Positions 6,597 through 13,903 of a stretch of 14,162 nt of DNA are shown piece by piece. The position numbers and the translations under genes were made by a program. Origin of the DNA: Actinomycetota bacterium (GTDB lineage: Bacteria; Actinomycetota; Thermoleophilia; Gaiellales; Gaiellaceae); assembly GCA_005885565.1 (NCBI GenBank), contig VAXK01000030.1:1-14162 (forward strand), read 5' to 3'. A model generated the notes under the pieces. It ran no database searches. It had not been told where the DNA came from and saw only the letters and a program-made list of their open reading frames with translations. The first letter of the stretch is position 1; the number at the start of each line of letters is the position of its first letter.

Positions 6597-7130
6597 CTAG
6601 GCCCTCTTCCCGACCTTGCGGCGCACGTACTCGCCCTCGTAGCGGATGCCCTTGCCCTTGTACGGCTCGGGCGGGCGCACCGACCGCACCTCGGCGGCCG
6701 TCTGGCCGACCTGCTGCTTGTCGACGCCCTTCACGACGACCTGCGTCGGAGCGGGCACCTCGAACGTGATCCCGGCGCGCGGCTCGACGACGACGGAGTG
6801 CGAGAAGCCGACGTTGAGCTCGAGCGAGGTCCCGCGCAGCGCGGCGCGGTAGCCGACGCCCTGGATCTCGAGGCGCTTCTCGAAGCCCTTCGTCACGCCC
6901 TCGACCATGTTGGCGACGAGCGTCCGCGTGAGCCCGTGCAGCGCCCGGTCCTCGCCCCGCTCGGTCGGGCGGCTGACGACGAGCTCGCGGTCCCGCTGCT
7001 CGATCTGCATGCGCGCGGGCACCTGCTGCGACAGCTCGCCGAGCGGCCCGTTCACCTGCACGCGCCCGGGCGAGAGCGCGACGTTGACGCTCGCCGGAAC
7101 CTCGATTGGCCTGTTACCGATTCGACTCAT
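6597..7130 (-). CDS. rplF: 50S ribosomal protein L6
   Basis: Large-subunit protein beside the sarcin-ricin loop and the factor-binding site. It is 177 residues, the usual length, made of two repeated L6 domains. It opens with MSRIGNRPIEVPASV; the middle has NMVEGVTKGFEKRLEIQGVGYRA (split by the domain boundary near residue 82), and the end carries PPEPYKGKGIRYEGEYVRRK, a diagnostic motif. ATG at 7130 lies 6 bases after the TAG of rpsH, with GAGAG directly upstream. Nothing is unusual. Confidence 0.97.
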   Translation of the reverse strand: MSRIGNRPIEVPASVNVALSPGRVQVNGPLGELSQQVPARMQIEQRDRELVVSRPTERGEDRALHGLTRTLVANMVEGVTKGFEKRLEIQGVGYRAALRGTSLELNVGFSHSVVVEPRAGITFEVPAPTQVVVKGVDKQQVGQTAAEVRSVRPPEPYKGKGIRYEGEYVRRKVGKRA

Positions 7131-7136
7131 CTCTCG

Positions 7137-7532
7137 CTACCAGACAAAGCAGATCACTTCCCCGCCGATCCCGCGCTCGGCGGCCGTGCGGCTCGTGACG
7201 AGGCCGCCCGACGTCGACAGGATCGCCGTCCCCATCCCGCCGAGCACGCGCGGCAGGCGATCCTTGCCCGCGTAGACCCGGCGACCGGGCTTCGAGATTC
7301 TTCTGAGCCCGGTGATCACGCGCTCGCGGTTGCGCCCGAACTTGAGCTCGACGACCAGGGTATCGAAGCTCTCGCCCTTCTGGACGCGGAAGTCCCGGAT
7401 GTAGCCCTCCTCCTTGAGGATGCGGGCGATCTCCTGCTTGAGGCGGGACGTCGGCATCTCGACGGTCTCGTGCATCGCCTTGTTGGCGTTGCGGATGCGG
7501 GCGAGCATGTCTGCGACTGGGTCGGTCAGCAT
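7137..7532 (-). CDS. rpsH: 30S ribosomal protein S8
   Basis: Central-domain 16S rRNA binder; in E. coli it also represses the spc operon through a mimic of its 16S site near rplE. It is 131 residues. It begins MLTDPVADMLARIRNANKA, the family signature, and ends LSTSGGLVTSRTAAERGIGGEVICFVW, in which the STS..G..T motif contacts rRNA. ATG at 7532 has a clear AGGAGA 8 bases upstream, one of the better ribosome binding sites in the window. The gap to rpsN is 10 bases. I did not find an S8 mimic by eye. Confidence 0.97.
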   Translation of the reverse strand: MLTDPVADMLARIRNANKAMHETVEMPTSRLKQEIARILKEEGYIRDFRVQKGESFDTLVVELKFGRNRERVITGLRRISKPGRRVYAGKDRLPRVLGGMGTAILSTSGGLVTSRTAAERGIGGEVICFVW

Positions 7533-7542
7533 CGCGCGTCTC

Positions 7543-7728
7543 CTACCACGAGCTCTTCGTCATGCCGGGGATCACGCCCTGGTGCGCGAGCTCCCGCAGG
7601 CAGATCCGGCAGAGGCCGAACTTGCGGAAGACGGCGCGCGGGCGACCGCAGCGGTTGCAGCGCGTGTAGCCCCGCACCTTGAAGCGCTGCGGCCGGCTCT
7701 GCTTCACCCTGAGTGACTTCTTGGCCAT
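7543..7728 (-). CDS. rpsN: 30S ribosomal protein S14, zinc type (type Z)
   Basis: 30S head protein near the A site. It is 61 residues, the short zinc form. Cys24, Cys27, Cys40 and Cys43 (CNRC and CRIC) hold the zinc, inside YTRCNRCGRPRAVFRKFGLCRIC. The C-terminal GVIPGMTKSSW is the classic type-Z ending. Many actinobacteria also carry a zinc-independent S14 elsewhere, induced on zinc starvation; this window cannot show that. ATG at 7728 is 6 bases after the rplE stop, with GGGAG about 12 bases upstream. Confidence 0.97.
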   Translation of the reverse strand: MAKKSLRVKQSRPQRFKVRGYTRCNRCGRPRAVFRKFGLCRICLRELAHQGVIPGMTKSSW

Positions 7729-7734
7729 GCCTGG

Positions 7735-8331
7735 TTACTGCTCCCTTCTCTCGCCGGCGAACGGGAGCCCGAGACCGCGCAAGAGCGCCAGGCCCTCCTC
7801 GTCCGTCCGCGCGGTGGTCGTGATCGCGACGTCGAGGCCGCGCACCTGCTGGATCGAGTCGTAGTCGATCTCCGGGAAGATGATCTGCTCCCGGATGCCG
7901 AGCGAGTAGTTGCCGCGGCCGTCGAACGAAGCCGGATCGAGCCCGCGGAAGTCGCGGATGCGCGGCAGCGCGATCGAGACGAGGCGGTCGAGGAACTCCC
8001 ACATCTGGGCGCCCCGGAGCGTCACGCGCGCGCCGACCGGCATCCCCTCGCGGACCTTGAAGCTCGCGATCGACTTCTTCGCGCGACGCATCTGCGCGCG
8101 CTGCCCGGCGATCGTCGTCAGCTCCTCGATCGCCGAGTCGAGCGCCTTCGCGTCGGTCTTCGCCTCGCCGACGCCCATGTTGAGCGTGATCTTCGAGATC
8201 GTCGGCACCTGCATGACCGTCGAGAAGGCGAGCTCCTCCTTGAGCCGGGCGCGCAGCTCGCTCCCGTAGAGCTGCTTGAGCCGCGGCGAGTAGCCGTTCC
8301 CGTTCTGGTCCTTCGAGCGCTGTCTCGCCAT
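7735..8331 (-). CDS. rplE: 50S ribosomal protein L5
   Basis: 5S rRNA-binding protein that contacts P-site tRNA and forms bridge B1b with S13. It is 198 residues, about 12-18 longer than usual, because of a short polar N-terminal extension (MARQRSKDQNGNGY) before PRLKQLYGSELRARLKEEL. Diagnostic blocks are VPTISKITLNMGVGEA, QRAQMRRAKKSIASFKVREGMPVG, FLDRLVSIALPRIRDFRG and GIREQIIFPEIDYD. ATG at 8331 shares its A with the TAA of rplX (TAATG), with AGGAGA about 10 bases upstream. The frame stays open to 8370, but that part overlaps rplX and is not needed. Confidence 0.96.
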   Translation of the reverse strand: MARQRSKDQNGNGYSPRLKQLYGSELRARLKEELAFSTVMQVPTISKITLNMGVGEAKTDAKALDSAIEELTTIAGQRAQMRRAKKSIASFKVREGMPVGARVTLRGAQMWEFLDRLVSIALPRIRDFRGLDPASFDGRGNYSLGIREQIIFPEIDYDSIQQVRGLDVAITTTARTDEEGLALLRGLGLPFAGERREQ

Positions 8332-8702
8332 TACTTGTCGATCTCCTGGCCGCAGTCGGCACGGCGGCACACACGGAGGCGCACGCGCTCGCCCTTGATC
8401 TCTTTCTCCGTCACGCCGATCCGCGTCGGCCGGTTGCAGACCGGGCAGACGAGCATCACCTTCCCCACCGGGAGCGCCGCCGGCTTGTCGATCACGCCGC
8501 CGGGGATGATGGACGGGCCGCCCATGCGGCTCGAGTCCTTCACCGGCTTGGGACGCGTGTGGCGCTTCACGAGGTTCAGGTTCTCGACGACGACGCGTCG
8601 CTCGCGCGGGCGAGCCTCGATGACGCGGCCCTGCTTGCCGCGGTCCTTGCCGGACAGGATCTGGACGAGGTCGCCCTTGCGGACTCGCATCGTGGTGGGC
8701 AT
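8331..8702 (-). CDS. rplX: 50S ribosomal protein L24 with four-cysteine C-terminus
   Basis: Assembly initiator of the large subunit, located near the peptide exit. It is 123 residues. The KOW motif is at about residues 6-33 (RVRKGDLVQILSGKDRGKQGRVIE), followed by VVVENLNLVKRHTRP. GGVIDKPAALPVGKVMLVCPVC is typical. Cys86, Cys89, Cys112 and Cys117 could form a zinc site, but the second pair is spaced C-X4-C (CRRADC) rather than the usual C-X2-C. ATG at 8702 shares its A with the TGA of rplN, with GGAGG 7 bases upstream; an internal ATG at residue 5 is a weaker alternative. Confidence 0.96.
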   Translation of the reverse strand: MPTTMRVRKGDLVQILSGKDRGKQGRVIEARPRERRVVVENLNLVKRHTRPKPVKDSSRMGGPSIIPGGVIDKPAALPVGKVMLVCPVCNRPTRIGVTEKEIKGERVRLRVCRRADCGQEIDK

Positions 8703-9070
8703 CAGAGAACCTCCGGGGCGAGCGAGACGATCTTCATGAAGTTCTTCTCCCGCAGCTCGCGCGCGACCGGGCCGAAGATGCGCGTCCCGCGCGGATTGCG
8801 CTGGTTGTCGATGATCACGGCGGCGTTCTCGTCGAAGGCGATCTGCGTTCCGTCCTCGCGGCCGTAGGCCTTCTTCGTACGGACGACGACGGCCTGCACG
8901 ACCTCGCCCTTCTTCACCGCGCCCTGCGGCGTCGCGGTCTTCACGGTGCCGACGATCACGTCGCCCACGCGCGCGTAGCGGCGCTTCGAGCCGCCCATGA
9001 CGCGGATGCAGAGCAGCGTGCGGGCGCCGGTGTTGTCGGCCACCCGGAGACGGGACTCCTGCTGGATCAC
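8702..9070 (-). CDS. rplN: 50S ribosomal protein L14
   Basis: Large-subunit interface protein next to L19 that forms bridges B5 and B8 with 16S rRNA; in bacteria it is also the docking site of the silencing factor RsfS. It is 122 residues, exactly the family length. It starts MIQQESRLRVADNTGAR and has RRYARVGDVIVGTVK, plus FDENAAVIIDNQRNPRGTRIFGP, which matches the L14 signature. GTG at 9070 lies in GTGA overlapping the rpsQ stop; GGAGG stands 7 bases upstream. It is the first gene of the spc section. Confidence 0.97.
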   Translation of the reverse strand: MIQQESRLRVADNTGARTLLCIRVMGGSKRRYARVGDVIVGTVKTATPQGAVKKGEVVQAVVVRTKKAYGREDGTQIAFDENAAVIIDNQRNPRGTRIFGPVARELREKNFMKIVSLAPEVL

Positions 9071-9756
9071 CGGGCGGCCTCCACCACTTCGGCCAGGCGC
9101 CAGTACTTCGTCTTCGAGAGCGGCCGCGTCTCGACGATGCGGACGACGTCGCCGACCTTCGCCTCGTTGCGCTCGTCGTGCGCGTGGAACTTCGTCGAGC
9201 GGCGGACGACCTTCTTGTACCGCGGATGCGCCTTGATCGTGTCGACCTCGACCACGATCGTCTTGTCCATCGCGCTCGAGACGACGACGCCGCGGCGCTC
9301 TTGACGGCGTCCGCGCTCGTGCTCCGGCTTGGGCAGGCGCGTGATCGGCTTGCGCGCCTTCGGGCGCTCGCGCCTCGGCCTCGTGCGGACGCGCCGCTGC
9401 ACGCGCGGCAGGCGCTTGCGCTTCGGCTTGGGCTCGGGCTGCGCGGGCGGCGGAGGAGCCTCGGCTGCGGCGGCCTCCGCCTCGACGTCGGGCTCGGGCT
9501 CCGCCTCGGCGACCGGGGCCTCCTCGGCCGGAGCCTCGGCGGCCTCCTCGGGCGGCTCGGCGGCCGGGACCTCCGTCGGCTCCGACGCAGGCGGCTGCTC
9601 GGCCGGCTCCGACTCGGGCTCCGGCTCCTCCTCCGCCGGTGCGTCGTCGCCGGGAGCGACCGGCGCCTCGGGCTCGGAGGCAGCCTCCGGCTCGGGGGTC
9701 TCGATCGCCTCGGGCTCGACCTGGTTCTCGGGTTCGTCGTTTCGCTTCCGTGCCAT
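9067..9756 (-). CDS. rpsQ: 30S ribosomal protein S17 with a very long acidic-basic N-terminal extension
   Basis: S17 is a 16S rRNA-binding OB-fold protein of the 30S body, normally 80-90 residues. Here the protein is 229 residues, and the S17 domain occupies about 149-229 (GVVVSSAMDKTIVVEVD, YKKVVRRSTKFHAHDE, GDVVRIVETRPLSKTKYWRLAEV). Residues 6-109 hold no Lys or Arg and about one third Glu/Asp, with Pro and Ala for most of the rest. Residues 110-155 are strongly basic. The ATG at 9756 abuts the rpmC stop (TAGATG) and has GGAAAGG 6 bases upstream, which supports the long form. A GTG at 9402 (residue 119) is an alternative without a visible Shine-Dalgarno, and would leave about 350 bases unexplained. 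Mycobacterial S17 also carries an extension but, as I recall it, a much shorter one. The extension's function is unknown. Confidence 0.93.
   Translation of the reverse strand: MARKRNDEPENQVEPEAIETPEPEAASEPEAPVAPGDDAPAEEEPEPESEPAEQPPASEPTEVPAAEPPEEAAEAPAEEAPVAEAEPEPDVEAEAAAAEAPPPPAQPEPKPKRKRLPRVQRRVRTRPRRERPKARKPITRLPKPEHERGRRQERRGVVVSSAMDKTIVVEVDTIKAHPRYKKVVRRSTKFHAHDERNEAKVGDVVRIVETRPLSKTKYWRLAEVVEAAR
9313..9741 (-). other. Low-complexity extension of S17: acidic Pro/Glu/Ala tract then basic linker
   Basis: Two parts are visible. Bases 9430-9741 encode residues 6-109, rich in Glu, Pro and Ala and free of basic residues. Bases 9313-9429 encode residues 110-148, dominated by Arg, Lys and Pro. 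The tract looks disordered. At DNA level it is built of degenerate Glu-Pro and Glu-Ala codon pairs, not an exact tandem repeat. The acidic arm could fold back on the basic linker, or act as an rRNA mimic before assembly; both are inference. Confidence 0.8.
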
Positions 9757-9949
9757 CTAGTGCCTTTCCAGACTCGACTCGCGCTCGTGCCTGACCGTCA
9801 GGATGCGCGCGATCTCGCGCTTCGTCGTCCGCAGGCGCGCGCTGTTCTCGAGCGCGCCCGTCGCCGACTGGAAGCGCAGGTTGAAGAGCTCCTGCCGCGT
9901 GTCGTGCAGCCGGCGCTCCAGCTCGTCGTCCGTCAGATCTCTCAGTTCC

Positions 9950-9960
<11 letters not shown>
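9757..9960 (-). CDS. rpmC: 50S ribosomal protein L29 (TTG start)
   Basis: Two-helix protein at the peptide exit of the large subunit, next to L23, where nascent-chain factors dock. It is 67 residues, the standard size. Beginning MRARELRDLTDDELERRL, with ELFNLRFQSATGALENSAR and a C-terminal REIARILTVRHERE, it is unmistakable. The start is TTG at 9960: no ATG or GTG fits the expected N-terminus, and AGAGG lies 9 bases upstream. It overlaps the end of rplP by 11 bases. Its TAG directly precedes the rpsQ ATG. Confidence 0.94.
9763..9769 (-). promoter_or_regulatory. Ribosome binding site supporting the long S17 start
   Basis: GGAAAGG lies 6 bases before the ATG at 9756, inside the end of rpmC. 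Its position decides in favour of the 229-residue S17 over shorter internal starts. Confidence 0.6.
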
Positions 9961-10374
<414 letters not shown>

Positions 10375-10375
<1 letters not shown>

Positions 10376-11403
10376 CAGCTCTCGTCCTCGCCCTTCTCGA
10401 GCTTCGTCGCGTCCTCGGTCTGCGTCTTCGGCGTCGTCGTGTCGGGTGCGTCGACGACCGGCGCCGGAGCCGATTCGACCTGCGGCTCGATCGTCGGCTG
10501 CTCGCGGCCCTCGGCCGAGACGGCTTCCTCGTCGGTGCGCGGGCGCTCGACGTTGCTCTGGCTCTGGCCGCGCGCGCGGTCGCGGGCGCCCGGCCGGCCG
10601 CGGCCGCCCTCGCCGCGTCGCTTCTGGCGCACGGGCCCGAGCCCCTCGCGGTCGCCTCCGCGACCTCGTCCGCTCTCGCGCGAGGCGCCGAGGCCCTCGG
10701 CGGAGCCGCGCCGCCGCCGAGCCTGGTCCTGCTCGCCGAGCCGGGTCTCCTTCTGGGTCATGCCGACGAAGCCCTCGGGCATGATCTCGCCCTTGTTGAT
10801 CCAGACCTTGACGCCGATCCGGCCGAAGGTCGTCTTCGCCTCGACGAAGCCGTAGTCGATGTCGGCGCGAATCGTGTGCAGCGGGACGCGCCCCTCGGAG
10901 TAGGACTCGCTCCGGCTCATCTCGGTGCCGCCGAGGCGGCCGCCGCAGACGATCTTGATCCCGTGCGCGCCGGAGCGGATCGCGGAGGCGAGCGAGCGCT
11001 TCATCGCGCGACGGAAGCTCACGCGGTTCTGGAGCTGCTCGGCGATCGACTGGGCGACGAGCTTCGCGTCGAGCTCGGGCCGCTTGATCTCGTTGATGTT
11101 GATGTGGACGTTCTTCTGGGTGATCGCGTGCAGCTCCTTACGGAGCGCGTCGACCTCGACGCCCGACTTGCCGATCACGATCCCGGGCCGCGCCGTGTAG
11201 ATGTCGACGGTGACCCGCTGCTTGTCCTTGCGGATGAGGATGTCGGACAGGCCCGCATGCGACAGCTTGCGGTAGATGTGGTCGCGAATCCGGATGTCCT
11301 CCAGCAGGTACGCCGGGAACTCCTTCTTGCCCGTGTACCAGTTCGACTTCCAGTCGTGGATGACGCCGACGCGCATCCCCCCGGGATGAACCTTCTGGCC
11401 CAT
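10375..11403 (-). CDS. rpsC: 30S ribosomal protein S3 with long charged C-terminal tail
   Basis: Head protein lining the mRNA entry tunnel and part of the ribosomal helicase activity with S4 and S5. It is 342 residues against about 210-280 usually. The N-terminus MGQKVHPGGMRVGVIHDWKS and the type II KH domain with GKSG loop (residues 78-81) are clear. The S3 C-terminal domain ends near 220 (RRAMKRSLASAIRSGAHGIK, GRIGVKVWINKGE). Residues 222-289 form an Arg/Gly-rich basic segment; 290-342 form an acidic segment with 15 acidic and 4 basic residues. ATG at 11403 shares its T with the first base of the upstream TAA in the TAATG junction; AAGGAGG lies 10 bases upstream. The tail is probably disordered; what it contacts is not known from the sequence. 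Confidence 0.96.
10378..10740 (-). other. Bipartite low-complexity tail of S3 (basic Arg/Gly then acidic)
   Basis: Bases 10537-10740 encode residues 222-289, rich in Arg and Gly with few hydrophobics. Bases 10378-10536 encode residues 290-342, rich in Glu, Asp, Thr and Pro. The charge order is the mirror of the S17 extension, where acid precedes base. In both proteins the basic part is next to the folded domain. Confidence 0.75.
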
Positions 11404-11849
11404 TAAGCGGCCGCCTCCTTCTTCGTCGCGGGAGCGCGCTTGGCGCGCTTCGGCTTCTCCTCCGCCGGCGCAGCAGGCTCCGATCTCGGACGCTCCGCGA
11501 CGGTCCGGAGCTTCACGGTGATGTGGCAGGTGCGCTTGCGGATCCGGGCCACGCGGCCGCGCGCCCGGGGCCGCCAGCGCTTGATCGTCGGGCCCTCGTC
11601 GACGTAGGCCGCCGACACGACCAGGTCGTCGCCGACGAGGCCGTGGTTCGCCTCGGCGTTCGCGACGGCCGAGCGCAGCACCTTCTCCACCTCGCGCGCG
11701 ACGGCGCGCTCGGAGAACGCGAGCACGGTCCGGGCCTCCGGGACGGTGCGGCCCCGGATGTGCTCGACGACGAGCCGCGCCTTGCGCGGCGAGCTACGAA
11801 CCCACTTCGCCTCGGCGCGCACCTCGCGTGTCTCCTCAGTCGTCGCCAC
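11403..11849 (-). CDS. rplV: 50S ribosomal protein L22 with Ala/Lys/Pro tail
   Basis: Its long beta-hairpin lines the nascent-peptide tunnel, where family mutations give macrolide resistance. It is 148 residues; the core ends near 118. The signature is VRSSPRKARLVVEHIRGRTV, then VLRSAVANAEANHGL and PTIKRWRPRARGRVARIRKRTCHITV, the hairpin tip and distal strand. Residues 119-148 are a tail of Ala, Pro, Lys and Glu, outside the conserved core. GTG at 11849 overlaps the TAG of rpsS (TAGTG), with GAGGG upstream. Confidence 0.96.
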   Translation of the reverse strand: MATTEETREVRAEAKWVRSSPRKARLVVEHIRGRTVPEARTVLAFSERAVAREVEKVLRSAVANAEANHGLVGDDLVVSAAYVDEGPTIKRWRPRARGRVARIRKRTCHITVKLRTVAERPRSEPAAPAEEKPKRAKRAPATKKEAAA

Positions 11850-12136
11850 TAGCGCCCTCGCTTCACCTGCGCCTGGCGGTCGCCGGAGTGCCCGCGGAAG
11901 GTGCGCGTGGGCGCGAACTCGCCGAGCTTGTGGCCGACCATCTGCTCCGAGACGAAGACGGGCACGTGCTTGCGGCCGTCGTGGACCGCGATCGTATGCC
12001 CGACCATCTCCGGGAAGATCGTCGAGGTCCGCGACCAGGTGCGGATCATTCGCTTCTCGTTCGTGGCGTTCATCGCCTCGATGCGGCTCATCAGCCGCCC
12101 CTCGACGAACGGGCCCTTCTTCGAGCTTCGGCTCAT
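11849..12136 (-). CDS. rpsS: 30S ribosomal protein S19
   Basis: 30S head protein that pairs with S13 and reaches bridge B1a. It is 95 residues. It begins MSRSSKKGPFVEGRLMSRIE and has RTWSRTSTIFPEMVGHTIAVHDGRKHVPVFV, then EFAPTRTFRGHSGDRQ, all standard. ATG at 12136 shares its A with the TGA of rplB, and AAGGAGA is 7 bases upstream. The open frame continues to 12418 but that part is rplB in another frame. Confidence 0.97.
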   Translation of the reverse strand: MSRSSKKGPFVEGRLMSRIEAMNATNEKRMIRTWSRTSTIFPEMVGHTIAVHDGRKHVPVFVSEQMVGHKLGEFAPTRTFRGHSGDRQAQVKRGR

Positions 12137-12978
12137 CAGCGCTTCTCCTTGCCGCGGCGGCGGCCGCGGACGATCAGCTTGTCGGACTCCTTGTGCTTGC
12201 GGCGCGTGCGCTTGCCGAGCGTCGGCACGCCCCACGGCGTGACCGGGTGGCGGCCGCCCTTCGACTTGCCCTCGCCGCCGCCGTGCGGGTGATCGACGGG
12301 GTTCATCGCGGCGCCGCGAACGGCCGGGCGCTTGCCCTTCCAGCGGCTGCGGCCGGCCTTCCCGCCGGAGATGTTCTCGTGGTCGACGTTGCCGACCTGG
12401 CCGATCGTCGCCCGGCACGAGAGCGGCACGCGGCGCATCTCGCCCGACGGCAGGCGCAGGACGCCGTAGCCCTCGTCCTTCGCGACGAGCTGCACGCCCG
12501 AGCCGGCGCTCCGCGCCATCTGGCCGCCCTTGCCCGGCTTCAGCTCGACGTTGTGGACGAGCGTGCCGGTCGGGATGTTCTCGAGCGGCAGCGCGTTCCC
12601 CGGCTTGATGTCGGCGCTCGGACCCGACTCGACCGTCGCGCCGACGCGTAGCCGTGCAGGCGCGAGGATGTACGACTTCGCGCCGTCGGCGTAGTGCAGG
12701 AGCGCGATCCGGGCCGACCGGTTCGGGTCGTACTCGATCGCCGCCACCTTCGCCGGGACGCCGTCCTTCGTGCGCTTGAAGTCGATCACGCGGTAGCGGC
12801 GCTTGTGCCCGCCGCCCTGGTGGCGCGTCGTGATGCGGCCGTTGTTGTTGCGGCCGCCCTTCTTCGTCACCGGCTCGACGAGGCTCTTCTCCGGCTTCGA
12901 CTTCGTGACCTCCTCGAAGGTGGAGACGGTCATGAAGCGCCGGCCCGGGCTCGTGGGCTTGTACTTGCGCAATGCCAT
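12136..12978 (-). CDS. rplB: 50S ribosomal protein L2
   Basis: Large primary 23S rRNA binder near the peptidyl-transferase centre, needed for subunit joining and peptidyl transfer. It is 280 residues, a typical length. It starts MALRKYKPTSPGRRFMTVS; GRNNNGRITTRHQGGGHKRRYR is the N-terminal signature; NPVDHPHGGGEGKSKGGR (around residues 226-243) contains the conserved His230, equivalent to E. coli His229. The end is the usual Lys/Arg-rich tail. ATG at 12978 is 2 bases after the rplW TAG. No oddities. Confidence 0.98.
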   Translation of the reverse strand: MALRKYKPTSPGRRFMTVSTFEEVTKSKPEKSLVEPVTKKGGRNNNGRITTRHQGGGHKRRYRVIDFKRTKDGVPAKVAAIEYDPNRSARIALLHYADGAKSYILAPARLRVGATVESGPSADIKPGNALPLENIPTGTLVHNVELKPGKGGQMARSAGSGVQLVAKDEGYGVLRLPSGEMRRVPLSCRATIGQVGNVDHENISGGKAGRSRWKGKRPAVRGAAMNPVDHPHGGGEGKSKGGRHPVTPWGVPTLGKRTRRKHKESDKLIVRGRRRGKEKR

Positions 12979-12980
12979 GG

Positions 12981-13277
12981 CTAGACCTGGGCTCCCTCGA
13001 AGATCTCGATCGTGTCGCCCTCGCGCACCTGGACGACGGCCTTCTTCCAGCCGGGCTTCGTGCCGCGGTGGAGGCCGCGCCGCTTCGGCTTCGCCTTCAC
13101 CTGCGAGACGTTGACGCGCTCGACCTTCACGTCGAAGAGCTCCTCGACGGCCTGGCGGACCTGGGTCTTGTGCGCGCGCGGGTGCACGCGGAACGAATAC
13201 TTGCGGTCGGCGATCAGCGAGTAGCTCTTCTCGCTCACGACCGGGGCGAGCAGGACTTCGTTGGGATGGAGGCTCAC
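12981..13277 (-). CDS. rplW: 50S ribosomal protein L23
   Basis: Exit-tunnel protein that docks trigger factor and the signal recognition particle. It is 98 residues, the normal size. It opens SLHPNEVLLAPVVSEKSYSL; SFRVHPRAHKTQVRQAVEELF and KRVNVSQVK-like VERVNVSQVKAKPKRRG follow, then GWKKAVVQVREGDTIEIFEG. GTG at 13277 forms GTGA with the rplD stop, a 4-base overlap, with GGGAGG 5 bases upstream. The frame runs upstream to 13463, but that part is rplD read out of frame. Confidence 0.96.
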   Translation of the reverse strand: MSLHPNEVLLAPVVSEKSYSLIADRKYSFRVHPRAHKTQVRQAVEELFDVKVERVNVSQVKAKPKRRGLHRGTKPGWKKAVVQVREGDTIEIFEGAQV

Positions 13278-13903
13278 GAGGCCCTCCCTTGAACGAGCGG
13301 CAGCGCCGCCTCGGTGACGAGGAGCGAGCGCGCCCAGACGACCGCCGCCACCTCGAGCTCGCCCGGCGAGGTCACCGCGACGCGGTCGAGGTTGCGGAAC
13401 GACTTCGCGACCACCTCTTGCTCCGGCACGGCGACGACGACCGCCGGGAGCTCCTTTCCCCACGCGGCGAGCAGGCTCGCCGCTGACTGGGTCGAGGGTT
13501 CAGCCACTGCGTCGTCCGCCAAGACTCCGAAGGTGCCCGCAGCCGCATGCGCGGTTAGCGCGCCGCGGAGCGCGGCGCGCCGCGCCTTCCGATTCACCTT
13601 GACGTCGAAGCTCCGCGGGCCGGGCGGGAACGCGAGGCCGCCGCCGGTGAACTGCGGCGCCCGGATCGTGCCCGCGCGGGCGCGGCCGGTGCCCTTCTGG
13701 CGCCACGGCTTGGCGCGGCCGCCGGAGACGAGACCGCGGGTCTTCGCGCCGCGCGTGCCGGCCCGGCGGGCGTTCAGCTCCGCGCGCACGGTCTCGTGCA
13801 CGAGGTGCGGCTTCACCTCGGCGCCGAAGATCTCGGCCTCGAGGGTCACCTGCTTCGCGGCCTTGCCGCCGCCGTCGAGCAAGGGAGCCTTAGGCGCGGC
13901 CAT
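13274..13903 (-). CDS. rplD: 50S ribosomal protein L4
   Basis: Its extended loop reaches the exit-tunnel constriction; in E. coli L4 represses its own S10 operon. It is 209 residues, a typical length. NARRAGTRGAKTRGLVSGGRAKPWRQKGTGRARAGTIRAPQF is split across about residues 42-83 and is the diagnostic tunnel loop; GPRSFDVKVNRKARRAALRGAL follows. The C-terminal domain (AAVVWARSLLVTEAAL) is regular. ATG at 13903 lies 14 bases inside the end of rplC, with GGAGAGGG upstream. The start is set by the family N-terminus and this binding site, since the longer frame to 13993 is rplC sequence in another frame. Confidence 0.96.
   Translation of the reverse strand: MAAPKAPLLDGGGKAAKQVTLEAEIFGAEVKPHLVHETVRAELNARRAGTRGAKTRGLVSGGRAKPWRQKGTGRARAGTIRAPQFTGGGLAFPPGPRSFDVKVNRKARRAALRGALTAHAAAGTFGVLADDAVAEPSTQSAASLLAAWGKELPAVVVAVPEQEVVAKSFRNLDRVAVTSPGELEVAAVVWARSLLVTEAALPLVQGRAS

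Noticed and set aside
9400..9402. GTG in rpsQ (residue 119) as the true S17 start
   Set aside because: No Shine-Dalgarno upstream and it would leave about 350 bases without function in an operon with almost no gaps; kept only as an alternative.
9430..9741. Tandem DNA repeat or minisatellite in the S17 acidic tract
   Set aside because: Glu/Pro/Ala codons recur but units differ in length and sequence; this is protein-level low complexity, not an exact repeat array.
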